From NCBI RefSeq assembly GCF_021018805.1, contig NC_086247.1:148641285-148705284 (forward strand): 64,000 nt of DNA, in the 5' to 3' direction. The DNA is from Prinia subflava (Eukaryota; Chordata; Aves; Passeriformes; Cisticolidae). Positions 26,363 through 37,831 of this stretch are shown one piece after another. Position 1 is the first letter of the stretch. Every line of letters starts with the position of its first letter. The position numbers and the translations under genes were made by a program. The notes under the pieces are model-generated. The model ran no database searches. It saw only the letters and a list, made by a program, of their open reading frames with translations, and had not been told where the DNA came from.

Positions 26363-27029
26363 CCCCGTCTTTGAAATGATGTATCATAGCTAAAATAAAC
26401 TTACAGGCTCTCTGCAGAAATTAGCTGTAGTCCTTGACTCAGTGCTACGAGAAAGCAAAACCATCATACTTTAATGGTCCTCTCTGACCTCAAAATTACG
26501 ATTCTCTTACTGATAGAAACTCGGAAGAAAAGCCATGAGAAACACTTTCACCTTGTCAAATGAAATGAGTTAGTAATTCTGAAATATATAAGGGGGAGAA
26601 GAAAATAAAAGCTTGGGGTTTTGATCCAGTTCAGGGAAATAGACTGTACTAATGGAACAGAGACTGAGGGGCAGCCAGCTTTATCTTTGTTGTGTCCAGA
26701 GGCAGCGACACATCTACAGCTGGAAACCTGTTTTTCCTCGGAAAAGTGTTTGGTGAAGTCCAGACAAGGGTATACAAGGGGGGAGAACTGTCAACTGAGG
26801 AAAAAAAACCATGTGACTGAGAGAGCAAAGTGTGCTCTGAAGCAAAGAATACCCATTGTATGTGCAAAATCCAGGTAATAAGCAGCCCTTGCGTCCTCTG
26901 TGCAGACTGAGATCCAAACATCCCAAAAACGACAGTAGAGCTGCTATCGTGCCCAGAATGGTCTAGGAAAACCCCACTGAGAAGGGAAACTGGGAAAGCC
27001 TGTGAGGCAGTGAAAAACACACTCCTGCA

Positions 27030-27480
27030 GGCCGTACTCCCTGCCAGGTCAGCGAAAGGTGAACCCCGGGAGACACAGCAGCAGCTCCCTGCGGTTTAAG
27101 GATTCTGGAGCCTGAGGCAGGAGGATGGGCCCGCCCTGCTGGGGATGATGGCACAGCCGGCTGTGTGGGGAGCCAGGCAGGGAGCACGGGAAGGGCGGCT
27201 CCGGGGCCTGCGTGCCCAGCCGGGCCGGGAGCGGCGGGTCCCGGCAGCACGCAGCCAGCACTGGCTGTGTGACCCAATTAGCCACTCCGTCGGAACAAAT
27301 CAATAATGGCACCTCTGGAGACGAGCAGGCGAGGGCTGCTGGCTGTGGAGGCACAGAGGTGTGATCTCTGTGGAGGCACAGAGGTGTGATCTCTGAGGGG
27401 AATTGGCGCCCGCGCCGGGTTCTGTCACGGCAGAGGGGCTGTGGGAGAGGTGGCCATGAGCAACAGGGTCGCCAGGCACT
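27030..27480. promoter_or_regulatory. CpG-rich islet, candidate intragenic regulatory element
   Basis: GC content rises sharply above the flanks, with many CpG dinucleotides around 27175-27260 (for example 'gccgggccgggagcggcggg') and again at 27407-27430. It contains the tandem duplication with two T-box consensus sites described separately. No exon with SCN5A similarity was recognised in it on the minus strand; the open frames are probably a by-product of GC content. Confidence 0.4.
27343..27392 (+). repeat. 25-bp tandem duplication, two exact copies, each with a T-box motif
   Basis: The unit beginning 'ctgtggaggcacagaggtgt' and ending 'gatct' occurs at 27343-27367 and again at 27368-27392 without a mismatch. 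Each copy carries AGGTGTGA, the T-box consensus half-site, at 27357-27364 and 27382-27389. Confidence 0.95.
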
Positions 27481-30400
27481 GCAGCATGGGGTTTGTCCTC
27501 AGTGGCCATAAACAAGAGGTTTGAGTAAGGCAGCACATGTAGCAACTCAATTTGAGGAAGGGCAGAAAGATGTACCAACCATGCTTGACTGACTCAAATG
27601 ACAAAGAAAGGGTAGAGACGTTTCTTTAGGTCTCTACTAAAATATCCTGCCTGTAGGAACTCATGGATGAACAAAAGGATCCAGCCACTGAGCCCAAAAA
27701 CCTGAACCTCACTGAGATTGTGGTAATAGGTACAGGATAGAGTTAACTGTAAATGTAGGATGTCATACTTTGGGGGCTGATTTAGGACACCCAGCATTAC
27801 TCATCTGGAACCTCCTTTCGGTCCCTTTATCACAGGATTCCTCTGAACCAAAGAGTGATGTCACTGTGAAAAAGGCACACGCTGTTCTGGGCTACAGCTG
27901 TGGGCCACTCGAAAGGGAAGCAAACCTAAAGCAGAAATTTTTGAAGATAAAAGCTTTCCACTTAGATATCTAATGTAAATGGTAGAAATCCCTCTGATGT
28001 CTGAAACCTTTCATGTAGCTAAATTGCAGGTAAGTGGTTTTAGAATCCATTGCATTAGTTGGACTGGACTGGACTGTATGCAGTTCATTGTCCCACCACC
28101 TTGCTGTCCCCATAATCTATTTCTTACTTCTTCAGGAGACTGAAAGGTGGTGACACATATGAAAAGAAGGTCATAAAGCAATTGGTTACAAGCAAGCCAC
28201 TCTCTGAAGGCTCAAGATGGTAACTTCCACATTTTAATCATCTAGGAAGCCAAAATGAGAACCCAAAAGAACCTCGGGAAGATGCAATCAGTACACTACT
28301 GCGGTTGCTGCTGAGCTTTTGGGAGCTGTTTTCCTGCTGGGACAAACCATATTTTACATGTCAAAGACAGGGAAAAAATTGAAAGAGAGTAATTCATTTT
28401 CTCTTTATGAGGCTAAAATCCTTAAGAAATCTTGTGGATAGAGAGGGAGAGACTTCCCCAGCACTACAAACAGGCCAAGGAGAAGGGGTTAGGTAAAGAC
28501 ACAAACTAAAATGCCAGCAGCAACACACATATCACACAGCAGTGACAAATTAATTTAGCCCAAGGCAGTTCTTTCTCAGCCTCGCTCCTCATTTCTTGGG
28601 CCTGTGCTGACTTTCATTGTTCTGCTTTTCTTTCGGATCCTTCCTCTGCGGGATGTGTGGGCTACAGGTACGTGTCCCCTGGCTCTCTGAGCTGGCAGAG
28701 CATCTCACTTGCATCTCAGTAATCAAAGGAGATTTGGGAGCCATCAGGTGGGCTCACTCCTTCAAAACCCTCTCAATGACAGTGCCACAAATTGGTAGCT
28801 TTCAGGAAGACTGCTGCCAGCGCAAGCTTTGATAACAGAAATGGCAGCTGAAATTTAAACTTAGACATTTCCATTACTCAGAGGAAAACGTGCAGTCACA
28901 GAAGGTTTTCTCATCATCTGAAATTTCCAGCTGCCGTGTGCAATGCTCTGGGGCCCATTTCTCATAGCCACAATGGCTTATTTGAAAGTAGTTTTGTGAC
29001 TTTCTGGGAAAAGCCCAGCATTGGTACAGGAGCTGTAAGCTGAGATGATTCTCACCCTAAAACACGCCATTGGGATCAAAACTTTGTGGTTCTGCCCAAG
29101 ACCAGCATCCCTTTATCCTCTCTCTTAGACTGGACAAGTCAGACTGATAGAAGCACAGGGTATGAGGTCTGGGATTTTCTACTGACAGAGAATGTGAAAA
29201 GGGTGTGTAAGAATTGTGTAGGTTTACTAGCTGTGTACTGCAGAGGCATTCATCCACATTATCCCTTTTTATGCATCTCCTGTCACCTCCTCTTCCATGC
29301 TCTTTCACCAAAATCCACGTGCAGGAGGAGGAAGATACGTTCTGGCAATGCTGCCAAAGGGCTGCTCAATTCCAGGTCAGCCAACAACTTTAAAGGGAAG
29401 CAGGGTACACTGTCTTCTCCTGAGAAGTAAATGTACATACACATTCCCTTTCTACATACTAAAATATTGAAATATGTAAAAATATGGATTGTAATTAGGG
29501 GAAAGTTGGAATAGATTTGAATGTTTAGCATCGCCTTGGTGTTTTTTGTTTGGATTCTGTGTGATGCCCTCTGCACAAAATGATACTTCACCCTAATTGT
29601 GCCCTCTCAGTGCAGTCATGTAAATTTTGCTCTTGTTCATGTTGTTTTTCCTTTGGGAGCTCCAATCTGGTTATCCTGGACATCCTGGAGGGGAGGAGGT
29701 AAGGAAACCCGTGGAGTCGGGGTTTGCAGGATTAAAGCTTCTGGCAGTGAGTGAGGAAGTTTATTTTCCACAGTTCCCCAGGGATGTCCTAGGTAAAAGG
29801 GTCAGCCCACTGTAATGCCCCACAACTTAATATCCAGGGAATTGGGATTTCATATCAGCCTTTAGATACAACAATTTCTTCTGCAGTAACCCACATGTTG
29901 ATCAAGAGAGTTTTTCTCAGAGTCCGGATATCGTACATCTTTGGAAGGGGCACCAGTAAAAATGACAGATCTTTGAATTTGTTGGCATCTGCTTTCTCAT
30001 GGCTCTGCTCCTTTTGGAGATATTTACAGCTGTGCAAATTTATTAGGGTTCTGCAGAAAAGCAAATGCAAAGCTCATCACACAATTATCATTTCTGCTGT
30101 TAAGCTTCTTCCTATTTTTGTTTATTTATTATGCCAATGTATTTTGAGTTTTTGAGTTGGAACAGCCTTGTACACACACATTTTCCCCTCTAGGAATTTG
30201 TTAAAATTGATTTCTGGGTATATGAACTCGCTGCTTGTTTGGACCTTTTCAGCAGTGGACCCCTCAGACCTGCAGATAAAAACTATAAACCATTGATCAG
30301 GGCTCTGCACAGGGGAACAGCAGTGACCTGCAGCAGCTGCTTGTCCAAGCCTGAAAAGCACTAGTGACAAAGCTAATTAATTCATTTCTCAACCCCATGC

Positions 30401-30586
30401 CTTCTGTTTAATGCACATGCCAGCAGTGAACCACATTATTTCATTGCAATCCAAATATCTCTCGGTAATGCAACAATGTTCCTCTAATGTTTGTTGAGAA
30501 TTTCATTACAAGATACACTGGGAAAGCAGTATAATGGTTTGCTTCTCCAACTGGGTTTTGTTTCCCCTTATTTTGTTTCACTCTGT

Positions 30587-30638
30587 GTTTCTATTACATG
30601 TGATGATGTTTTGTTTCTATTACATGTGATGATGTTTC
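30587..30638 (+). repeat. 26-bp tandem duplication
   Basis: 'gtttctattacatgtgatga' plus 'tgtttt' at 30587-30612 is repeated at 30613-30638 with only the last base changed (t to c). It overlaps a 9+1+9 palindrome at 30634-30652 (gtttcaata t tattgaaac). Confidence 0.95.
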
Positions 30639-31295
30639 AATATTATTGAAACTATTACGAGTTTTCTTAATATTTCCAAATCAACTTTTATTCATAATAT
30701 TGTTTCAGTGAAATGCCTGTTTTTCTACATCAGCACTTTCTCTCATGAGTCTAATGGATCTTACTAAAACCCTAATTCCACATTTACAGCATAAAATGAT
30801 GGTAACCTGTTTCTTCCACTTATTTACACACCAGCACATAGTGCAGCTAAACAGAAATCTGCATTTCTACACTTCTAAACCACATTAAGACATAAAAATC
30901 CCAAGCCCTCCATGCCCAATGCTGGGATTTCTCTTGTAATTGTGAATGTTACCATTTATCTTGAGAGAGGAATGATACAGTGGTGCAACCCACACCCATG
31001 AGCACACACAGGCACACACTTCCAGACAGCATGGACACTCGAGTGCAAAGTTTCAACAAGCTTTTGCTTTCAAGGAAAATGAAAAAAAATCTAAGAGTAT
31101 TTGAGATTGTTACCATCTGTCAGTCATAACAGAAAGGTGTGGGCATCTTTAAAGACCAAAAAGAAAAAAAAACAAACAAAAAAACCCTACCCAGAATGCC
31201 ATAATTAAACATATTTATACACTATATCCAATATATACACTATATACCACACATACACTAGGCAATATTTACAGATCACCTGATACTAAGGAACA

Positions 31296-31601
31296 GTCCT
31301 GGTTTAAGCTGGGATAGAGTTACTTTTCTTCCCAGTAGCTGGTACAGTGCCCTGTTTTGGATTGAAAATGAGAATAAATTCTCAGAATATAAACTGGGGG
31401 GGAAAGGTAGCCAGGGGCCACTACTTGGGAACTGCCTGGACATCAGTTAACAAGTGGTGAGCATCACTTGTTTTGAATATTCTAGTTCCACTATTATTAT
31501 TATATCTTTCTTTCTTTTCCTGTTAAACTCTCTTTATCTCAATTCATGAAGTTTACTTCTTTTTTTTTTCCAATTCTCTTCGACATCTACTGCATTCCTA
31601 T
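31296..31601 (+). mobile_element. Avian endogenous retrovirus solo LTR, internally deleted
   Basis: Starts 'gtcctggtttaagctgggat' then 'agagttacttttcttcccag' and 'tagctggtacagtgcc', the 5' end of a common avian ERV LTR. It continues through 'tataaactggggggg' (TATA region), 'gtggtgagcatcacttgttt' and 'ctctttatctcaattcatga' near the R/U5 end. Between about 31370 and 31385 it jumps from the 5' U3 sequence to just before the TATA box, so most of U3 is missing. The 3' terminus is degraded. No gag, pol or env sequence adjoins it. Family name not assigned; + orientation, antisense to the gene. Confidence 0.75.
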
Positions 31602-32886
31602 TTCGGTTTTCGAATGCTTGCTGCTTGTTGGTTAAAATACATCCAAGAAATAGAGAAGCACTTCAAAGAGAAAAACTAGATATTATTCATACTACCCACA
31701 CTGATCCCCAGATCATTTCAATAAAATAGTCCCTAAATAGACACAAAAAAACCCCACCCTAAAAGTATTTACCAAAAACTGCAGACTTCTCCTTTTTTTA
31801 CCTAGGTTTCTATTTGGATAGTGGACCTCGGTGATTAAGTTTTCTGACCTCTTGCTGTTCCACTCCCCAGTGAGATCATCATTGTGAAAGACATTTTGGT
31901 GAAGCACTGACACTGAAGAGATTTCCACAACGCAGCAGCAGAAATTAACTTTTAGCAGCTGATTTGTGCCTTGCTTCTGACACAGAGCCCTTCCTTGGAG
32001 CTTTTTTACTAGAGTCCTTCCTTCTCTAACAACTATTTTGCTTTCAATCTTTCCTCCCCTCAACCATGAGATCGAGGATCCCTCCTGACAGCTGGATCTG
32101 AAGCAGGAGCTTTGATCCAGTGCCTGCTGAACTCCTTTGGTTTCAGCCAGTGTCAGAAGGTGCTGGATCAAGGCTGGAGGGTCTGGAAAACATTAACTAG
32201 ATATGGTGTGTGGAGCCAAGAGATAAAGCTGGTAGAAAAGGGAGAGGGGGAAAAGGGGAGAAAAAAGCATTCTCTTGAAGATATTACTTCTTCTTTTCAC
32301 ATAACACTTCAAACTGCACAGGATTTTTCAGCGTTTACTACTGAGTGCTCAGGAAAAAGAATGAAAATCTGCCATGTCACACCAAAGAGCAGGTGAATAA
32401 CTGTTTCTCTTGTCAGAATACAAATGATAACACATCTTCTCTCTTTCTCTGGTGCCTTGTCATATCATCCTCTGTCTTACTGTATTTCAAAGGGAACTAC
32501 CTGGCCCTCAATTCTTGTTGCACAAAGCAAACCAAGACAGTGCCCATTTTGAGAAAAATCCTCCACTAACCTAATATTTGTTCTGTAGCATTCCCATGAT
32601 TCAGCTGAAAGGGAGAAGAACCAGTCTGCTGTGTGAGAAAGGATTTAATTGCTCTCGTTAGAAGAATTAATCTAGACAAGCGCAAAGAATACAAAGAAAG
32701 GAAATTCTTCTTTTTGGAAACTGAATTTTGCTCTTGGATATGCATCTGTAACTTCTTCTGAAGTTAGCAGCATATCAAAGGCAGGATTAGGCCATAGGAC
32801 ATTTGCATCACTAGCCATGGATCCAGACCAAGGGTGGGAACAAAGGGCATTCCAATAAAATGAAATTAAACATTTTAATTGCCTAC

Positions 32887-33354
32887 CTGCTCCATCTCTG
32901 TAAAGGTGCTCTGCTCCTCATCCTCCTCCTCGATATCCGACTCTCCCACAGCAATGGGAACGCAAATGGACAGGTCAGGATTGGTCATAAAATCATCATC
33001 TGTAATTGCTGGGTGCTTCTCTCCGTTTTTGGTCACTCCGTCCTCCGCGTGGTTCTCCTTGTGGTTCTCCGCGTCTTTGCCCAGCTCGGCGGCGGTGTGG
33101 CTGTTCACACAGTTGTTGAGGGCTCCTGGGTTCTGGGCAGCGAGCTTCATCATGGCCTTCTTCTCAGCCGTGGTCTTGGGGTGCCGGAGGACGCTGCAGC
33201 AGAAGTTCCAGGCAGCTTTTTTGGCGTACTGCAGGCCCCTGTGGATGCGGGCGAAAGCGAGCTGCAGGTTGTTCATCTCCCCGTCCTCGTCCGGGGCCGA
33301 GAGGTTGTCGGCGCTGAAGGAGCTCAGCAGCAAGGCAAGGAACAGGTTGAGCAC
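32887..33354 (-). CDS. SCN5A: SCN5A exon 17 equivalent: end of domain II S6 and cytoplasmic II-III linker
   Basis: This 468-bp exon has 156 codons, phase 0 at both ends. The acceptor is GTTCCAG|GTGCTC and the donor GAGCAG|GTAGGC. Residues 1-12 (VLNLFLALLLSS) finish S6, followed by FSADNLSAPDEDGEMNNLQL, highly conserved in Nav channels. The cytoplasmic linker is basic at first (LQYAKKAAWNFCC), then low in similarity, and ends with DDDFMTNPDLSICVPIAVGESD and an acidic run IEEEDEEQSTFTEMEQ. VPIAVGESD (codons at 32935-32961) corresponds to the ankyrin-G binding motif of Nav channels, with its key Glu kept. The acidic, Ser/Thr-containing tail suits casein kinase 2. Human exon 17 is about 441 bp, so the linker is nine residues longer here. 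The + strand frame of 175 codons over this exon is an antisense shadow. Confidence 0.95.
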
Positions 33355-33678
33355 CTGGAACGAGTGAAGTTAAAAGGAAACTGGTGAACTTTGGTTGTGG
33401 GGGGAGCGTGCTTGGTCCTGGAAACAGGAGGGGTTGGGTTTTGTCTCATCTGTGGCACCGTAACACCATCACAGAAATCCTTCTAATTGCAGGGGGTCTC
33501 AGCAGGAAAAGGAGTCTGCAGGCATTTTCAAGCACATTGACCTCAGGTATAGAAGTTTAGCATGGACAGTAATACACCCTGACATTGTCTTCCCACCTCC
33601 CCACCCCAACATGCCAAAACATGGAAAATGAAATACAAAACTCAGAAACAGAATACAAAAAAAAAACACCTCCAAAAA

Positions 33679-34008
33679 GCTCTAGGAAGACTTCATTGTG
33701 GCCTTTCAGTGCTCAAACAGGGTCTATAAGAAAGATGGGGAGAAACTTTTTAGTAGGATTGTTGTAATAGGACAAGGGGAAATGGCTTTAAACTAAAAGA
33801 GGGGAGTCTCAGACTAGATTTAGGGAAGAAATTTTTGAAGATGAGGATGGTGAGGTACAGGTTCTCATCACTGGAAGCATTCAAAGTCAGGTTAGATGGG
33901 GCTCTGAACAATCTAATTTAGTTAAAAATGTCCCTGCTCACTGTAGGGGTTTGGACTAGGTGCCCTTTAAAGGTCCCTTCCAACCCAAATTCTTCTATGA
34001 TTCTATGA
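33679..34008 (+). mobile_element. CR1 LINE 3' end
   Basis: Runs from 'gctctaggaagacttcattg' (CR1 ORF2 end) through 'aggacaaggggaaatggctt' and 'gatgaggatggtgaggtaca' to 'ggtcccttccaacccaaatt' and the tail 'cttctatgattctatga'. It is 5'-truncated, about 330 bp, moderately diverged, and antisense to the gene, lying about 325 bases upstream of exon 17 in the transcript. Confidence 0.93.
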
Positions 34009-37000
34009 CAATAATGTACATAAGCAAGGCACTTCAACCAGATTGTACATTTGGAAACATTTCTAAACATTTGTATGCATTTTCACAGACAGTCTTGTTT
34101 TAAATATCCTCTGGGCCATGAGGGAAATCTATTGTGACTGTGAATAAACACCTCAGAGGTCACATAGCTTCAAAAACTTTTCCCTGCAGGCTAAAACAAG
34201 CCATCACAACCAGATTACTGTGGCCAAATCTGTGCAGGACTCACTCCTGAAGCAGGCTTGTTCCTGAAAATGCTGTTACTAGTCAAGGAAAAAAAAAAAA
34301 TTAAGATTTTCACAAGTCTATGAAAAGATCCAAACTGAACCTCAGATTTGCGTTACCTTCCTCTTCTTCTTGCCACTTCAGAACTCTCTACTTTTCCTGG
34401 CAGTGCGTGGCAAGATTAGACACAACTAGGCATTTAAGTGACATATTTGATGGTTTAAACCTCCTTTTACACCCCTGCCCCAAATAAATACAATTTTATC
34501 CAACAAATAAAACCAGCTTCTTCTCAAAGGCCACCCCCAGTAATATATCTCACAGGCTGGTCACCAGTTGCTGTATATTGAACATTACATCTGCTCAAGG
34601 TCTGAGAAGAAATAAATTACAGCTTTTGTGCTGGATTTATCAGGGCAAAAAGTTCACACTGGAGGTGGATGCTTGGGATGACAGGAACAGGACAAAGGTG
34701 ACTCAAACCAATATCACCTAAAATATATTTACCCCAAAACAAACCAATCCCAAATTGCCTGGTATCAACTCAACTGCTGCCTGTACCAGGAGAGTGGGTG
34801 CCAGCTCTGGGTACAGCCAAGGAGAGGTCAATGCTGCATCACTCCTGCCATTTACAGCAATAAAATGGACTTTGTGCAGGTATTTTCTCTGCAATCTCTT
34901 AATGCTACCAGAAATATCTGTAAGCCCTCTGACTTCTCTCTTTCTGACAGTACTTTAAGTTTATAACACCTGCTAGACCAACATAAACAACATCAAAAGT
35001 ACTTCTATTGAACTGGGCCTTACCAAAGAGCCACAATCTTTTGCTATCATCCTCTTAGCCTGTTCTCTCTTATTTCAAATATTCAGAATATACGGGATAG
35101 AATTCTGAAAACCTGGTCCTAATCACTCTGATGGCCCTGCGTTTGAAGTGCCCTGTCAGTGCTGTTTTGTAAAGTACCCTTTGCAATCACTGTGATTAAA
35201 ACCAAAAGCAGCTGGTGGCACAGCAGACGCCCCTGTCCATTGTGAACCATTGAATAAACCATCTCTGCCCTGAGCACTGCCCTGCTCTACAGCAAAGTGA
35301 GATTAAAGCTAATTGTTCCTTAGCTGGTCCAGCACACTGACAGCTTGTGTGGGTCTCTGTGGTGGTCTGGTGGGAATCAATCTTTCCTTTCACATCCCAC
35401 TTGCAGGTATTGCAAGTGCTGCTGTCTGAAGCCACAGCAGCTGATATGCAGCCAAGCAGGTGGGAGCCCATCAGGGAAGGAGGCTCTGATAGATCCCCTT
35501 TAGCCATTTTATAACCCACTTTGACAGCAGGGTGAGGTCTCAGAGGCAGCCACATTGCTACAAGTGTCCTGAAAATAAGAGTGTGGGTATGTAAGAGGAG
35601 GCAGCTGGAGGAAGGGAGAGGATAAAGTAATCCAGAATAAAAATCATCTGGATTCTATAGATACAATTCCATTACCTTAACAGAGGTGTCTGCTGATGTT
35701 GGAGGGTATCTGAGATATCTGTGTCAGATTCTACCCTTTTCTGACCCAGAGATGGGGCAACTGAGAGGCGTTTTAAAAACTTTTACTCCATTTTCAGTCT
35801 CATGTGAAGGGTGACACAGTACAGATGTTATAATTCATGCCAGCACAATCAGAAGCTAAACTATTTCCTAATTATAATACATTATAAGAGTTTCCTGACC
35901 TATCAGCTTTTGCCACACAATGCTGCTAGTGCCTTAAAGCCAATCATCTAAAATTACCCCTCGTGGGTCCTACTAGAATACATCTTTCATAGTTCTATTT
36001 CTCCAAAATATCGAGTCTTACTTGCAAGGCCATCATCTGAAGCTTGTTTCCAGTTCCATTTCTCTTTCAACAATATTTGTCCTGTTCCATGGAATTTCTA
36101 AGTCATCATTTTTTATCACAGAGTTTGCATACAGATACACGAGGCTATGTGAGCCTTCTGTCAGGCTTTGAGAATCCTCTACAAATCCATTTCCCACCTA
36201 TCTGCACCAGACCTATGGGAGGTCTGTGTCCTCCCAAAGCTTCAGCTCCATCCAGCCAGGGCATCCCTGTGTGTTGCAGAAGGAGCCAGACTGGCCGAAT
36301 TTAGGGGACTGAATTGCTCATCAAGGCTGGCAGCTGCCTCCAGCCTCAGACACCAAACCCTGAAGGTCTAGTGGTGCATCTAAACCTTGTTTCAATCAGA
36401 AATTCTTCTTGTGGACAACAGAGACTGACCTAGCACAGGTGACTGTGCCAGGGCTACATGCACCTACCAGTATGTCTAGTGCCAGCTGATCCCTCCATGC
36501 CCAGGCCATCCTCAGGCAACTGCCCAGAGGGACACACTGCTAGGGGAGATCTGTGTCCAGCTGGAGGCCAGGATGGATACCTTGCAGTACCCCCAGTGGT
36601 CCTCAGGCAAAACTGAGTCAAGCCCTAGACCTCTGCAGAGTAGTCGTAGCTCAGACATCCCCATACATGAATATCTCCATGTATGCACAGGAATTTCATT
36701 ATCTAAAGTGGAATTTTATCCTGTACTTCATTAACTCTGCTGTTCACAAAAGGTTTTAAACACCTTGTTTCACTTGTCTGTACTCGTATCAGACATCAAG
36801 CAGCATATATACATCAGATATGTTTGTCTAGATACAGCTGCAGGTACATGTAATAGGTGGTAGCTCCTTAGTGTTGTTATCTACCATGGATTATTAAAGC
36901 AATCTTATTTGCTTCCCAGAAATTCAGCTGACATTTTGCACAAAGAGCTATTTGCACTTCATGCTTTTAGCCAAAAATAAATCTCAAATATCATTCCCTG

Positions 37001-37722
37001 CTTCCTTTATGAGCAGGTAACCTCAGAGTTGCATTGCTGGGCATTCAAACAGAATGAACTGCTGAATAAGCACTTTGTGTTTACTTACTCCCACATTTCA
37101 CTGTACACCGCATTTTCCAGAAAAATATATGCCTAAGCCATGACACACCACATCTCCTGTAAAAGGTTACTAATAATACCCAGTCCTCCTGGCTGCTAAC
37201 GCAGTGCTTTCACTTGGACTACGAGCAAACTAAAGGTTACCTCAGTTTTCAAAAGCAAAGCAGATTTGTATGTCCGTATGGATCCCCTTAAAAAGAAATC
37301 TGCTTTCCAGTGACACTGAGCAGCCAGACTGCGAAAGCAGGTCACTTTTTTGGTCTTTGAGGCTGGGAATCAAATGACAGATGCACTCAAAGAACCCCAA
37401 ATTCTTTTAGCATAATTATGTTGAGCTTTTAGCCTAATGACAATCCAGTATGCTTTCGTCGACCTTCTCACTTTTAATGCCTTTTCCAAAGCTCGTGACT
37501 CTGGTTGTGCCAGTGTAAGGCACAAAGGATCAGATTAATCCAGCCTTATGCCAGGTGCTTCGTGCTTAAGCTGGAGTTTTCCCAGGATGTCTGTAGACAA
37601 TGGAGACAGTCTGGCATCCCAGGGGATGTTGGTGAACCAAGCAGTGCCCACCGAAGACTAAGCAAGCTCGGATTTTGTATCTCAGAGCTGGATTAAAGGT
37701 AGATGCAGGTCAAATAAGCCAC

Positions 37723-37831
37723 ACAGAATCACAGATTATCTCAAGTTGGAAGGATCCATAGAATCATCAAGTCCAGCTCCCTGCAGGACTATCTAAAATG
37801 AATTCATATCACTAACAATACTGCCCATTGT
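37723..37831 (-). mobile_element. CR1 LINE 3' end fragment
   Basis: 'cagaatcacagattatctca' followed by 'agttggaaggatccatagaa' and 'tcatcaagtccagctccctg' is the reverse complement of a CR1 tail of the 'gagttggacttgatgatcc' type. Minus orientation, same sense as the gene. Confidence 0.8.

Larger units (their letters stand above)
11425..32886 (-). other. SCN5A intron(s) between exons 17 and 19
   Basis: A 21,462-bp stretch with no exon that I can recognise. In human SCN5A a 162-bp exon 18 sits in this interval; a bird counterpart may be absent or too divergent to see by eye. Contents: a CR1 fragment (11703-11810), purine-rich + strand sequence from about 13.8 to 15.8 kb, an ancient LINE-like stretch (15150-15720), a CpG-rich islet (27030-27480), two short tandem duplications and an LTR (31296-31601). 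16-26 kb is otherwise plain AT-rich intron. Confidence 0.75.

Noticed and set aside
26963..27354. Pro/Ala-rich minus-strand frames in the GC-rich islet as a possible exon 18
   Set aside because: The sequence lacks the acidic, Ser/Glu-rich character of the SCN5A linker, and the reading frames look like a by-product of base composition.
32860..33387. A 175-codon + strand open frame, the longest in the window
   Set aside because: It is antisense to SCN5A exon 17 and its composition (many Val/Leu, no domain) is what the reverse of a GC-rich coding exon gives.
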